A stretch of 64,000 bases of DNA from Stutzerimonas stutzeri (GTDB taxonomy: Bacteria; Pseudomonadota; Gammaproteobacteria; Pseudomonadales; Pseudomonadaceae), in the NCBI RefSeq assembly GCF_000590475.1, contig NZ_CP007441.1:3912660-3976659 (forward strand). The letters run 5' to 3'. Shown one piece after another: positions 32,773 to 42,227 of this stretch; position 1 is the stretch's first letter; each line of letters begins with the position of its first letter. Below the pieces are notes generated by a model. It had not been told where the DNA came from. It made no database searches and saw only the letters and a program-made list of their open reading frames with translations. The translations under genes were made by a program, and so were the position numbers.

Positions 32773-33452
32773 TCCCGCCGGCTGCATTACAAGCGGCGCT
32801 GGCCGACCTGCTTGGCGATGCCCGTCTGAGCATCGAGACGCTGCCCGATACCGACATTCGTCTGTGGCTGATCGATGCGGCAAACATGGACCGCGCCTTC
32901 AGCCCGGAGGAAACCCGGCGGATTCTCGAAGAGCCGCCCTATTGGTGCTTCTGCTGGGCCAGCGGCCTGGTACTGGCGCGCTGGCTTGCCGAGCATCCGG
33001 AATGGGTGCGCGGCAAGCGGGTACTGGATTTCGGCTCGGGCTCGGGCGTCGCCGCCATCGCCGCGGCGAAGGCCGGCGCACTGGAAGTAGTGGCCTGCGA
33101 CCTCGATCCGCTGGCGCTGGCGGCCTGCCGCGCCAACGCGGCGCTCAACGGTGTGCAGTTGAGCTATTCAGCTGATTTCTTCGCCGAAGCGGATCGCTAC
33201 GACCTGATCATCGTCGCCGATGTGCTCTACGATCGCGCCAACCTGCCGCTGCTCGATCAATTCCTCAGCCGTGGCCGCCAGGCGCTGGTCGCCGACTCGC
33301 GGGTGCGCGATTTTCAGCATGCGCTGTACGGCCGCCTGGCGATTCTGGATGCCTGCACCTGGCCGGATCTGGCCGAGCCAGCGGAATTCCGTCGGGTCAG
33401 TCTTTACCAGGCCAGTCGCCACGCCGAGGCTGAATCCCTGGCTGCCGGCTGA
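32769..33452 (+). CDS. Class I SAM-dependent methyltransferase (protein lysine/ETF-type)
   Basis: Methyltransferase of 227 aa with a Rossmann SAM site: VLDFGSGSGVAAIAAAKAGA, then the acidic loop VACDLDPLALAA, and the post-motif VADVLYD. The EPPYWCFCWASGLVLARWL segment before motif I matches the electron-transfer-flavoprotein lysine methyltransferase and nicotinamide N-methylase-like group. The substrate is therefore probably a protein lysine, but this is inference. The start is a TTG overlapping the lipoprotein stop. Confidence 0.85.
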   Translation: MIPPAALQAALADLLGDARLSIETLPDTDIRLWLIDAANMDRAFSPEETRRILEEPPYWCFCWASGLVLARWLAEHPEWVRGKRVLDFGSGSGVAAIAAAKAGALEVVACDLDPLALAACRANAALNGVQLSYSADFFAEADRYDLIIVADVLYDRANLPLLDQFLSRGRQALVADSRVRDFQHALYGRLAILDACTWPDLAEPAEFRRVSLYQASRHAEAESLAAG

Positions 33453-33516
33453 GGTCTATCGCAGATAGCTGGCGTAGCGTCGCTGCAGCATGAGCCGAGC
33501 CCCAGAGGAGGCCATC

Positions 33517-34047
33517 ATGTCCACAGAGAAACCCCTGCGTCTGTTCTTCGCCCTGTCCTGCCCGTCTCCGCTGGCGGAGACCATCTGTAGCTGGCGCGAC
33601 AGCCAGAACCTCGGCGGTCGTCCCGTGGCGCAGGCCAACCTGCACCTCACACTGGCATTTCTGGGTAGCCAGCCGACCGCGAAGCTGGAAGGGCTGAAGC
33701 AGCTCGGAGACCACCTGCGCGCTGACCCCTTCACGCTAAGGCTGGATCGGTTGCAGACGATCGGCCACGGTTTCGTCTCCCTGATTCCAAGCCAGGTCCC
33801 TCCACCATTGAGCCAACTGGTCGAACAGCTGCATGCCGGTCTGTCCGCTCACGGTTTCGCGCTCGACTCGCGGCCGTTCCTGCCGCACATGACGCTGTCG
33901 CGCGAGCCCCAGGCGCAGCCAGACGGGGCACCGCCCAGCTTCAAATGGCAGGTGGAGCACTTCGGCCTCTTCCTGTCCGAAAACACCGAGCATGGCGTGC
34001 GCTACCGCGAGCTGGAGAACTGGCCATTGACGGCGCCGGGCGGCTGA
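33517..34047 (+). CDS. thpR: RNA 2',3'-cyclic phosphodiesterase (LigT/ThpR)
   Basis: Member of the 2H phosphoesterase family (176 aa), which hydrolyses 2',3'-cyclic phosphate ends on RNA. Both catalytic HxTx motifs are seen: HLTLAFLG near residue 42 and HMTLSR near residue 125. GGAGG just upstream fixes ATG 33517; an earlier in-frame ATG at 33490 lacks such a site. It is a single gene between the methyltransferase and cnoX. Confidence 0.92.
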   Translation: MSTEKPLRLFFALSCPSPLAETICSWRDSQNLGGRPVAQANLHLTLAFLGSQPTAKLEGLKQLGDHLRADPFTLRLDRLQTIGHGFVSLIPSQVPPPLSQLVEQLHAGLSAHGFALDSRPFLPHMTLSREPQAQPDGAPPSFKWQVEHFGLFLSENTEHGVRYRELENWPLTAPGG

Positions 34048-34136
34048 ACCGCGACGCGCGCCACTTGCTTCCGCTTCGGCGCGCCCCCACTTAACATGCA
34101 CGCCTCATTTCGCATGCGCCCATTCCGAGAACCCCG

Positions 34137-35006
34137 ATGAGCCAGACTCCCTACATCTTCGACGTCAGCAGCGCCAACTTCGAGCAGCTGGTGCTGGAAA
34201 ACTCTTTCCACAAGCCGGTGCTGGTGGACTTCTGGGCCGAGTGGTGCGCGCCATGCAAGGCGTTGATGCCGCTGTTGGCAAAGATCACCGAGGAATACCA
34301 AGGTGAGCTGTTGCTGGCGAAGGTCAACTGCGACATTGAGCAGGACGTCGTGGCCCGCTTCGGCGTGCGCAGCCTGCCTACCGTAGTACTGTTCAAGGAC
34401 GGCCAGCCCGTCGATGGTTTCGCCGGTGCCCAACCGGAATCAGCGATTCGCGCCATGCTCGAACCGCACGTAGCCGCGCCCGCCGCCCCCGAGGCCGATC
34501 TGCTGGAAACCGCCCAGGCGCTGTTTGCCGAAGGGCGCATTGGCGAGGCGGAAAACTTGCTCAAGCAGTTGCTGGCCGAGGACAACGAGAACGCCGCGGG
34601 TCTGATCCTCTATGCCCGCTGCCTGGCCGAACGCGGCGAACTGGCCGAGGCCGAAACGGTGCTCGACGCCGTCAAAGGTGACGCCCACAAGCAGGCGCTG
34701 GCTGGCGCCCGCGCGCAGCTGACCTTCCTGCGTCAGGCCAATGACTTGCCGGAAGTCGCCGATCTCAAGAGCCGCCTGGCGCAAAACGCCGAGGACGACG
34801 AAGCGGCTTATCAACTGGCCATCCAGCAACTGGCGCGGCAGCAGCACGACGCGGCACTGGACGGTCTGCTGAAGCTGTTCGTGCGCAACCGCGGCTACGC
34901 CGAAGGCCTGCCGCACAAGACGCTGCTGCAGGTATTCGATCTGCTGGGCAGCGACCACCCGCTGGTCACCACCTATCGGCGCAAGCTGTACCAGGCCCTG
35001 TATTGA
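34137..35006 (+). CDS. cnoX: Thioredoxin-fold chaperone/co-chaperone YbbN (CnoX)
   Basis: Holdase of 289 aa with an N-terminal thioredoxin domain and C-terminal TPR-like repeats (ALFAEGRIGEAENLLKQLL, LAERGELAEAETVL). The active-site-like motif is WCAPC (Cys37/Cys40). Pseudomonas-type proteins keep this CxxC whereas the E. coli protein does not, so this copy may also have reductase activity. The C-terminal ending (HPLVTTYRRKLYQALY) is typical. It protects proteins during hypochlorous acid stress in E. coli and works with GroEL. Confidence 0.9.
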   Translation: MSQTPYIFDVSSANFEQLVLENSFHKPVLVDFWAEWCAPCKALMPLLAKITEEYQGELLLAKVNCDIEQDVVARFGVRSLPTVVLFKDGQPVDGFAGAQPESAIRAMLEPHVAAPAAPEADLLETAQALFAEGRIGEAENLLKQLLAEDNENAAGLILYARCLAERGELAEAETVLDAVKGDAHKQALAGARAQLTFLRQANDLPEVADLKSRLAQNAEDDEAAYQLAIQQLARQQHDAALDGLLKLFVRNRGYAEGLPHKTLLQVFDLLGSDHPLVTTYRRKLYQALY

Positions 35007-35166
35007 GCCCAGCAGAAAGGGCACCCGCCTTGAGCCGGGAAAAACTCAAGCCAAGCAATACCAAGCCCCCGCGGATCTGCTTCTCGTAGGCGGCGCGATT
35101 CGCGGCGGGTGGGTCCGGAATGACACTGGAGCAATGCCACTCCCGCGGGCGGATGCTGTTTCCCGC

Positions 35167-35763
35167 TCACTGGCCCGCCAGCATCTCGCGCAACTGCAAA
35201 CAATCGCGGGCATGTAGATCGGTCAGTTCCGGCCATGGATTAACCGGCACATTGACCAGCACGCCACGCGCACCGGCCGCCTTGGCGCATTCCAGGTCAA
35301 AGCGATAGTCGCCCACCATCACCAGCTCGCTCGGCTCGACGGACCATCTGTCCGCCAGATGCAGCAGACCGCCGGGATCGGGCTTGGGCGGGGCTTCATC
35401 GCGGCCGAGGATATCTTCGCTGGCGAAATACTCGCCCAGTCCCACCGCCTGCAGGGTCACCAGCGCCAGTTCGTGGGCGTTGCGCGTCAGCACGCCGAGC
35501 CGGCAGCCCCGGTCGCACAGTTCCTCCACCAGCTCGCGAGCGCCCGGTGCCGGCGTGGCTGCGTAGGCCAGTTCACGTTCGTGTTCCAGCAACCAGGCGC
35601 GCTTGCCTGCAGCCTCATCGGCCGGCAGCGCAACAAGGTGGTGAAGGATGTCGTCGTCTTCCGGGATGTCCAGCGCCCGCTTGATCGCCGAGAAGTCATG
35701 CACGGCGATAGTCAGCGTACCGTCCATGTCGAACACCCAGTGCCGTACGCCGGCCAGATTCAT
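35167..35763 (-). CDS. HAD-family hydrolase, subfamily IA
   Basis: Cytoplasmic phosphatase-like protein (198 aa). The HAD motifs are clear: FDMDGTL with the two aspartates, GVLTRNAHE (motif II Thr), KPDPGGL (motif III Lys), and MVGDYRFDLECAKAAG (motif IV). The substrate is unknown; gph-type phosphoglycolate phosphatases are its nearest look-alikes. ATG 35763 overlaps the tesB stop, so it is translated with tesB. Confidence 0.88.
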   Translation of the reverse strand: MNLAGVRHWVFDMDGTLTIAVHDFSAIKRALDIPEDDDILHHLVALPADEAAGKRAWLLEHERELAYAATPAPGARELVEELCDRGCRLGVLTRNAHELALVTLQAVGLGEYFASEDILGRDEAPPKPDPGGLLHLADRWSVEPSELVMVGDYRFDLECAKAAGARGVLVNVPVNPWPELTDLHARDCLQLREMLAGQ

Positions 35764-36629
35764 TTCCAATCCTCACGTACCCGAATCAGCCCCTCCTGAG
35801 CCACCGAGGCGACCAGCTCACCGGCACGATTGAAGATACTACCGCGGGCGAAACCGCGGGCATTGCCGGACCAGGGACTATCCATGGCATACAGCAACCA
35901 CTCGTCCGCACGCACTTCCCGGTGGAACCAGATGGCATGGTCGAGGCTCGCCAGTTGGATGAACTTGCTCCAGGAACTCACACCATGGGGTTGCAGTGCG
36001 GTGCCGATGAAGCTGAAATCCGAGGCATAGGCGACCAGATATTTGTGCAGTGCGGGGTTGTCCGGCAGCGAGCCATCGGCGCGAAACCAGATGTGCCGAA
36101 TCGGCTCGATCGGTTGCGGGTTGATTGGATCCTGCAGCGTCACGGGACGAATCTCGATGGGCTTGGGCCGGCGCAGCTTCTCTGCCATGCGCTCGGGAAC
36201 CAGCGGTGTCAGCTTATGCATCAGTTCCCATTCGCTGAGAAGGTTTTCCGGCCCGGCCACCTCGGGCATTGGTAACTGATGAGCGTAGCCGGTCTCGTCC
36301 GCCTGAAACGAGGCGCTGCAGGTAAAGATGGTCTGGCCTTTCTGAATCGCACTGACGCGACGGGTACTGAAGCTGCCGCCATCACGCACCCGGTCGACGT
36401 CATAGACCACAGGCTGATGGGAGTCGCCGGGGCGCAGGAAATAGCCGTGCATGGAATGCACATGGCGCTCCGGCGTCACGGTCTGGCTCGCAGCGGACAA
36501 CGCCTGACCAACCACCTGGCCGCCGAACAGCTGCGGAAAACCCAGGTCCTGGCTGGCGCCGCGAAAAAGGTTTTCCTCGATTCGTTCCAGCGACAGCAGG
36601 TTGACGAGCGTGTCTAGGGTGTCGGTCAT
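35760..36629 (-). CDS. tesB: Acyl-CoA thioesterase II
   Basis: Hydrolyses medium- and long-chain acyl-CoA to free fatty acid and CoA (289 aa). The double hot-dog fold shows ENLFRGASQDLGFPQLFGGQVVGQAL in the N-terminal half and LASLDHAIWFHREVRADEWLLY in the C-terminal half, with RGSIFNRAGELVASVAQEGL at the end. The length is normal. It is coupled to the HAD hydrolase by stop/start overlap. Confidence 0.93.
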   Translation of the reverse strand: MTDTLDTLVNLLSLERIEENLFRGASQDLGFPQLFGGQVVGQALSAASQTVTPERHVHSMHGYFLRPGDSHQPVVYDVDRVRDGGSFSTRRVSAIQKGQTIFTCSASFQADETGYAHQLPMPEVAGPENLLSEWELMHKLTPLVPERMAEKLRRPKPIEIRPVTLQDPINPQPIEPIRHIWFRADGSLPDNPALHKYLVAYASDFSFIGTALQPHGVSSWSKFIQLASLDHAIWFHREVRADEWLLYAMDSPWSGNARGFARGSIFNRAGELVASVAQEGLIRVREDWK

Positions 36630-36710
36630 GGCGGTGTTCCTATGGCTATGCGGGCACGGGGCAAGCGCGCAATGTTACGTATTTCACCGGATTCGCTCCA
36701 GCAATTGGAC

Positions 36711-37286
36711 TTATCGTCGGGCATCGTTCCAGTTTTCCCGCGTTATCCGATACAACACGTGAGCACGCAACGGATGACCTTCGGCTACGTCTGGATGCTC
36801 AAAGTCATGCTGCGCTTCGTGTTGCATGCCCAGTGCGCTCATCAACTGCCTGGACGGCTCGTTGATCGCGGCGGTGTACGCCACCACCTCCTGTAGCTGC
36901 AGGCGCTCGAACGCGCAGGCCAGCGACGCTTGCGCCGCTTCCCGCCCCAGCCCCTGTCGCCATTGGTCGCGGACGAGTCGCCAGGCAATCTCTACGGCTG
37001 GGCAAAATGGCAAGTCCAGACGGCTCCAGGCCAGCCCTGTCAGGCCAATGAAGCGCCCGTCGTCCTTGCGCTCCAGCGCCCAGAAGCCGAAACCGTGCCG
37101 GGCGAAATGCATCCGGCAGCGCGCCATCGCCGCGGCGCAGTCATCACGCGAGAGCAACGCCGGGAAATAGCGCATCACCCGTGGATCGGCGCACATCTCG
37201 GTCAGGGGATCGAGATCGTCGTCCCGCCAGCCGCGCAGCCGCAGACGTAGGGAGTCCAGTTCAAGACGCGTCATCGCTTCTTCCAT
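36711..37286 (-). CDS. GNAT-family N-acetyltransferase
   Basis: Acetyltransferase of 191 aa in the RimJ/RimL-like group. It has LRLRGWRDDDLDPL at the start, FWALERKDDGRFIGLTGL, and the acetyl-CoA loop RDQWRQGLGREAAQASLACAF. Near the end EPSRQLMSALGMQHEA matches the usual N-x-x-S-x-x-x-x-x-x-x-G-F-type tail. AAGGAACAGC precedes the ATG. The acceptor is unknown. Confidence 0.87.
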   Translation of the reverse strand: MEEAMTRLELDSLRLRLRGWRDDDLDPLTEMCADPRVMRYFPALLSRDDCAAAMARCRMHFARHGFGFWALERKDDGRFIGLTGLAWSRLDLPFCPAVEIAWRLVRDQWRQGLGREAAQASLACAFERLQLQEVVAYTAAINEPSRQLMSALGMQHEAQHDFEHPDVAEGHPLRAHVLYRITRENWNDARR

Positions 37287-37351
37287 GCTGTTCCTTGAGA
37301 GGGTCGTTGCCTAATAGGCATACTTTCGGCAGACCATTCGGGCGCCGATCT

Positions 37352-38272
37352 ATGTTCCTGCCGCTGATATTTCATGATGATTACAGCCCGCCGCTGCCGC
37401 CTGGGCATCGCTTCCCCATGGAGAAGTTCCGACTGCTGCGCGATCATCTTGTCGCCAGCGGTCTGACCACGGACGAGGCGCTATTGCGCCCCGAGCTCTG
37501 CCCGACCGACCTGCTTGCGCTCGCGCACGATCGCGCATATGTCGAGCGTTACTGCAGCGGCGACATGAGTCACGAGGAACTGCGCCGCCTGGGTCTACCC
37601 TGGAGCCCGCCGTTGGCGCAACGCACCGTGCGCGCGGTCGGCGGCTCGCTACTCGCCGCGGAGCTGGCATTGCAGCACGGGCTGGCTTGTCATCTGGCGG
37701 GCGGCACCCACCACGCCCATCGTGACCACGCCTCGGGCTTTTGCATCTTCAACGACCTGGCGGTGATCGCCCTCTCGCTACTGGAGAGCGGCCGCGTTGG
37801 CCGCGTGCTGATCTTCGATTGCGACGTGCACCAGGGCGACGGCACCGCGCGGATTCTCGAGCACACGGCCGACGCGGTGACGGTATCGCTGCATTGCGAG
37901 AAGAACTTTCCGACACGCAAGGCCCGCAGCGACTGGGATATCGGGCTGCCGCCGGGCCTTGCCGACACGCAATACCTCAAGGCGGTCGACGACGCGCTCA
38001 ACTACCTGTTACCGCTGTATCAGCCGGATCTGGTGATCTACGACGCCGGCGTCGACGTTCATCGCGACGATGCGCTGGGCTTGCTCGACCTCACTGACGA
38101 AGGGCTGGCGATGCGAGACAGCGCGGTGATCGAGCATTGCCTGGGCCGGGATATTCCGGTAGTCGGCGTGATCGGTGGCGGCTACGACAAGGATCGAGCG
38201 CTGTTGGCCCGTCGGCACGCGCAGCTGCACTTCAGCGCCGCCGAAGCCTGGCGCCGCCACGGATTGGGTTGA
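37352..38272 (+). CDS. Histone deacetylase-family protein (AcuC/acetylpolyamine hydrolase-like)
   Basis: Zinc-dependent deacetylase superfamily member (306 aa). The catalytic features are GGTHHAHRDHASGFCIFND (tandem His), DCDVHQGDGTA (zinc Asp and His), and DAGVDVHRDDALG (second zinc Asp). A late GGYDKD loop is present. Bacterial members act on acetylated proteins or small molecules; the substrate is not predictable. It is divergent from the GNAT acetyltransferase 65 bases away, an acetylase/deacetylase pair that may be coincidental. Confidence 0.9.
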   Translation: MFLPLIFHDDYSPPLPPGHRFPMEKFRLLRDHLVASGLTTDEALLRPELCPTDLLALAHDRAYVERYCSGDMSHEELRRLGLPWSPPLAQRTVRAVGGSLLAAELALQHGLACHLAGGTHHAHRDHASGFCIFNDLAVIALSLLESGRVGRVLIFDCDVHQGDGTARILEHTADAVTVSLHCEKNFPTRKARSDWDIGLPPGLADTQYLKAVDDALNYLLPLYQPDLVIYDAGVDVHRDDALGLLDLTDEGLAMRDSAVIEHCLGRDIPVVGVIGGGYDKDRALLARRHAQLHFSAAEAWRRHGLG

Positions 38273-38343
38273 GAGGCGTGGCATGAATCCGCTACGGCCT
38301 GACCACGCCACAGAAATGACCCGCGTCTGGGTCAGCCGCTACA

Positions 38344-39597
38344 ATGCCCGCCCCGCAACTGCCGGCTGCAACCATGCCTCTTGCTGAATCTCGCGTCGCC
38401 ATCATCGGCGGCGGCCCTGCCGGACTGATGGCCGCCGAAGTCCTGAGCCAGGCCGGCGTCACGGTCGACCTGTACGACGCCATGCCCTCGGTTGGTCGCA
38501 AGTTCCTGTTGGCCGGCGTAGGCGGAATGAACATCACCCATTCCGAAGCCTTCGAGCCCTTCGTTGCTCGCTACCGCGAACGCGCGCCGGAGCTGCGCGC
38601 CCTGCTCGAGGCCCTTACCCCCGATGCGCTGCGCGAATGGATTCACGGCCTGGGGATCGACACCTTCGTCGGCAGTTCGGGGCGCGTTTTCCCATCGGAC
38701 ATGAAGGCCGCCCCGCTGTTGCGCGCCTGGCTGCGGCGTCTACGCGACACCGGTGTGCGAATTCACACACGTCACCGCTGGCTCGGCTGGCACAGCGACG
38801 GCAGCCTTCATCTGCACGGCCCGGACGGCGACCTGCACGTCAGCGCCGATGCGGTCTTGCTGGCTCTGGGCGGAGGCAGTTGGGCGCGACTGGGCTCCGA
38901 TGGTGCCTGGATGCCGCTGCTGCACGATCGTGGTATCGACGTCGCGCCCCTGCGGCCGGCCAACTGCGGTTTCGAGGTGGCCGGCTGGAGCCAGCACCTG
39001 CAGGAAAAATTCGCCGGCGCGCCGCTGAAGACGGTCAGCCTCGGGCTGACCGACGGCGTACCGCGCAAGGGTGAGCTCGTCGTCACCGCTACGGGTATCG
39101 AAGGCAGCCTGATCTATGCGCTGTCCGCCGAGATCCGTCAGGCCATCGAGCTCAATGGCCAGGCCACCGTATTGCTGGACCTGCTGCCCGATCATCCGCT
39201 GGAAAGAATTGCTCAGGCGCTGGCCAAGCCCCGAGGCTCGCAATCCATGGCCAAGCATCTCAAACGTCAGCTTGGCCTCGATGGTGTCAAGGCCGGCCTG
39301 CTGCGCGAGTTGACCCGTGCCGAGGCGTTCCAGGACACCGCCGCGCTCGCCGCGGCGATCAAGGCGTTACCGATCACGCTGCTGCGGCCGCGGCCGTTGG
39401 ACGAAGCCATCAGCAGCGCCGGTGGCGTTCCGTTCGAAGTGCTGAACGATGGCCTGATGCTACGCCAGCTGCCCGGCGTGTTCTGCGCCGGCGAAATGCT
39501 CGACTGGGAAGCACCGACTGGCGGTTATCTACTGACCGCCTGCTTTGCCAGCGGCCGTGCGGCGGCGGCAGGCATGCTTCGCTGGCTACAGGGCTGA
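38344..39597 (+). CDS. HI0933-like FAD-dependent oxidoreductase (TIGR03862-type flavoprotein)
   Basis: FAD-binding protein of up to 417 aa. The dinucleotide motif is VAIIGGGPAGLMAAEVL, followed by VGRKFLLAGVGGMNITHSE, typical of the HI0933/YhiN family. LALGGGSWARLGSDG and the C-terminal GVFCAGEMLDWEAPTGGYLLT loop are also visible. ATG 38344 and ATG 38374 are both possible; neither has a strong ribosome site. The reaction is unknown for this family. Confidence 0.87.
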   Translation: MPAPQLPAATMPLAESRVAIIGGGPAGLMAAEVLSQAGVTVDLYDAMPSVGRKFLLAGVGGMNITHSEAFEPFVARYRERAPELRALLEALTPDALREWIHGLGIDTFVGSSGRVFPSDMKAAPLLRAWLRRLRDTGVRIHTRHRWLGWHSDGSLHLHGPDGDLHVSADAVLLALGGGSWARLGSDGAWMPLLHDRGIDVAPLRPANCGFEVAGWSQHLQEKFAGAPLKTVSLGLTDGVPRKGELVVTATGIEGSLIYALSAEIRQAIELNGQATVLLDLLPDHPLERIAQALAKPRGSQSMAKHLKRQLGLDGVKAGLLRELTRAEAFQDTAALAAAIKALPITLLRPRPLDEAISSAGGVPFEVLNDGLMLRQLPGVFCAGEMLDWEAPTGGYLLTACFASGRAAAAGMLRWLQG

Positions 39598-39647
39598 CAT
39601 CCGCCTGATAGAACCGCGACCGCAATGCACAGCGATCGAGCCGATAG

Positions 39648-39956
39648 TCATAGATGCCTGAACAGCGCCACGCTAATCACCCCGGCCGCGATCGCAGGCA
39701 AGGGCTTCTTGACCAGCAGCATCGTCGCGGCTGTGACCAAAAAAGCCAGCCGTGCGCCGTTGTCTCCATTGACGGCCATGGGTGTCAGCAACGCCACCAG
39801 CACCGAGCCAGACATGGCGCCGATGAATTGTTCGGTTCTGTGGCTGATGGGCACAAACGACATGACAAACACACCGCCCCAGCGAGTCACCAAGGTCACC
39901 ACCGCCATGATCAGGATGATGATCAGCGCGCCGGACTCCGCCGTCTCTATCATCAT
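39648..39956 (-). CDS. azlD: AzlD-family branched-chain amino acid exporter subunit
   Basis: Small membrane protein (102 aa, about four helices) that partners AzlC to export branched-chain amino acids. LIIILIMAVVTLVTRWGGVFVM opens the protein, and LLVKKPLPAIAAGVISVALFR ends it, as in AzlD/YgaH proteins. ATG 39956 overlaps the azlC stop, showing translational coupling. Confidence 0.88.
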   Translation of the reverse strand: MMIETAESGALIIILIMAVVTLVTRWGGVFVMSFVPISHRTEQFIGAMSGSVLVALLTPMAVNGDNGARLAFLVTAATMLLVKKPLPAIAAGVISVALFRHL

Positions 39957-40663
39957 TTTTTCTTCTCCATCCACAGCGCGCCCAATATCCCGCCAGCCAG
40001 CGCGCCAGCCACCACGTGGCTATTGGTGGGTAGGTACCAGTACGCCAACATCGATGCGCATCCAGCCACTATCCAGATAACGGTCATGCGCAGGTTTTTC
40101 TTCCCGCCGACAACCATCGCCAGAAGGAAACATCCCATGACCATGTCCAGCCCCCAACTGACCGGATCGTGGATGGCACTGCCGAAATACAGACCCAGCC
40201 AGGTACCCAGCACCCAGAACGTCCAGAGCGCAAGGCCGCCGCCGAACAGAATGCCCAATCCCGGCTTCCCGCGACTGAACGCTTGCATGGACATGGCCCA
40301 GTTGGCATCCGAGACGACGAACATCACGGCATAGCGCTTCAGCGGCGGTAGATGACGCAGCCAGGGGTACAGGGTCGCCCCCATCAATAAATGCCGAGCG
40401 TTGACGGCAAACACGGTCACTATCAGTGGAACGACGGGCACATGCGTCCCCCAGAGCTCCAGCGATGCGAACTGCGAGGCGCCGGCAAAGACCAGGCTGC
40501 TCATAATGATGATGGAATGGTCATCCAGCCCCGCCTGCGTTGCAGCGAGGCCGAAGGCCAACCCAAATACGATGACAAACAGCGAAATGGGCGTCAGCTG
40601 CTTGAACCCGGCCCATACGTCATGACGACTGAGCCGTTGAAGTTCTGCATCGGTACTTGCCAA
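39953..40663 (-). CDS. azlC: AzlC-family branched-chain amino acid exporter subunit
   Basis: Inner-membrane permease (236 aa) of the AzlCD/YgaZH export system. Typical sequences are FGLAFGLAATQAGLDDHSIIIMSSLVFAGASQFASL and NARHLLMGATLYPWLR. The start is a TTG at 40663 with GAGGTG about six bases upstream. azlD follows with an ATGA-type overlap. Export of valine and other branched-chain amino acids or methionine is known for homologues; the substrate here is inferred. Confidence 0.9.
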   Translation of the reverse strand: MASTDAELQRLSRHDVWAGFKQLTPISLFVIVFGLAFGLAATQAGLDDHSIIIMSSLVFAGASQFASLELWGTHVPVVPLIVTVFAVNARHLLMGATLYPWLRHLPPLKRYAVMFVVSDANWAMSMQAFSRGKPGLGILFGGGLALWTFWVLGTWLGLYFGSAIHDPVSWGLDMVMGCFLLAMVVGGKKNLRMTVIWIVAGCASMLAYWYLPTNSHVVAGALAGGILGALWMEKKK

Positions 40664-40855
40664 AAGGCACCTCGCTTGTTGCCATTTCAGAGGGTGCAGC
40701 GGAGCGTATCGGCACCACTGTGTAACAGAAGTCTTCCAAACGACAACTATCAGCTAGCGTTCGACATTCATCCAGGCTGGCACGATCGTTGTGGCTGCAG
40801 CAGAGCACCCAATCGATCGAGCCGCATAATTAGGCGGGGGGCGATCAGGTTTTCG

Positions 40856-42181
40856 CTAGCGTTTCTTTGCCGGCTTGGCCCCGCCCAGACTTGGCACCTT
40901 GCGGATCGGCTTGGCGTTGGGCTTTTCGCTTTCATCGAACCAGTTACCCAGATGGATGCGGCCTTTGCCGGTGGCGGTCTTGGGTTTCTTCGGTTTCTTC
41001 GGCTTCTTGATGATCTGGCCGCCGGGTTGGGTGGTCGGCACCCGGTGATCGGGAACGAAACCCGGCTCGTCATGGCGCGGCAGGACCTGTTGAATCAGCG
41101 TTTCGATGGCGGCGAGCTGATCGACTTCATCGGCAGCGACCAGCGACACTGCCTCACCTGTCGCGCCGGCACGGCCGGTACGGCCGATGCGGTGCACGTA
41201 GTCTTCGGCGACGATCGGCAGGTCGAAGTTGACCACCTGCGGCAAGTCATGAATATCCAGTCCGCGCGCGGCGACGTCGGTGGCTACCAGCACCTGCACC
41301 TCGCCCGCCTTGAAGCGCTCCAGCGCGCGTAACCGCGAGGCCTGTGGTTTGTCGCCATGGATGGCGTCGCTGCCGATGCCCTCGGTCTGCAGCTCGTCCA
41401 CCAGCTGATCGACGCCCTTGCGTGTCTTGACGAACACCAGCACCTGCCCCCAACGCTTTTCCGCCAGCAGGTGCAGGAACAGCTCGGACTTGCGCTTCTT
41501 GTCCACCGGCACCAGCCACTGCTTGACCGTCTTCGCGGCGGCATTGCGCGGGCTGACTTCGATGGACAGCGGGTCGCGCAGCAGCTCGCCCGCCATCTGC
41601 CGGATCGCATCGGAGAAGGTCGCGGAAAACAACAGGGTCTGGCGCTTCTTCGGCAAAGCGCTGAACAGCGCGTCCAATTCCTCCGAGAAGCCAAGGTCGA
41701 GCATACGGTCAGCCTCGTCCAGCACCAGGGTCTGCACCTGGCTGAACTTCACCGCGTTCTGTCGATACAGATCGAGCAACCGCCCCGGCGTCGCCACCAG
41801 CACGTCGATGCCTTTGCGCAGAGCCATCATCTGCGGGTTGAGGCTGACCCCGCCGTAAACCGCATAGCTGCGCAGCGGCAAGTTCTGGCCGTAGGCGCGG
41901 AAGCTCTCATGCACCTGCTCGGCCAGCTCTCGGGTGGGCACCAGCACCAGGGCGCGAATCGAGTTGCTCGCCACTTGCGGCCCTTCATGCAGTAACCGTT
42001 GCAGCAGCGGCAAGGCGAAACCGGCGGTCTTGCCGGTGCCGGTCTGCGCCGCGGCCATCAGGTCACGGCCCTTGAGCACGGCCGGAATGGCCTTGGCCTG
42101 AATCGGCGTCGGCTGGGTGTAGTCGAGGGATTCGAGGGTGCGCAGCAGCGGATCGATCAGGCCCAGGGAGGCGAAGGTCAT
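40856..42181 (-). CDS. rhlE: DEAD-box ATP-dependent RNA helicase RhlE
   Basis: RNA helicase of 441 aa. Motifs in order: Q motif YTQPTPIQ, motif I AQTGTGKT, PTRELAEQ, motif II DEADRMLDLGF, SAT, and motif VI HRIGRTGRAG. The C-terminal ~60 residues are basic and contain a KKPKKPKKPK run, an RNA-binding tail usual for RhlE. In this group RhlE aids ribosome assembly and mRNA turnover. A seven-copy 7-bp tandem repeat lies 47-95 bases before its start codon. Confidence 0.93.
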   Translation of the reverse strand: MTFASLGLIDPLLRTLESLDYTQPTPIQAKAIPAVLKGRDLMAAAQTGTGKTAGFALPLLQRLLHEGPQVASNSIRALVLVPTRELAEQVHESFRAYGQNLPLRSYAVYGGVSLNPQMMALRKGIDVLVATPGRLLDLYRQNAVKFSQVQTLVLDEADRMLDLGFSEELDALFSALPKKRQTLLFSATFSDAIRQMAGELLRDPLSIEVSPRNAAAKTVKQWLVPVDKKRKSELFLHLLAEKRWGQVLVFVKTRKGVDQLVDELQTEGIGSDAIHGDKPQASRLRALERFKAGEVQVLVATDVAARGLDIHDLPQVVNFDLPIVAEDYVHRIGRTGRAGATGEAVSLVAADEVDQLAAIETLIQQVLPRHDEPGFVPDHRVPTTQPGGQIIKKPKKPKKPKTATGKGRIHLGNWFDESEKPNAKPIRKVPSLGGAKPAKKR

Positions 42182-42227
42182 GGCGAAAACCGGGAGTACG
42201 AAAACGAGGTGCGCAGTTTACTCGGAA

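Noticed and set aside
36711..38272. Toxin-antitoxin reading of the GNAT gene
   Set aside because: No adjacent RHH antitoxin-like gene; the protein resembles RimJ/RimL, not a TacT-type toxin.
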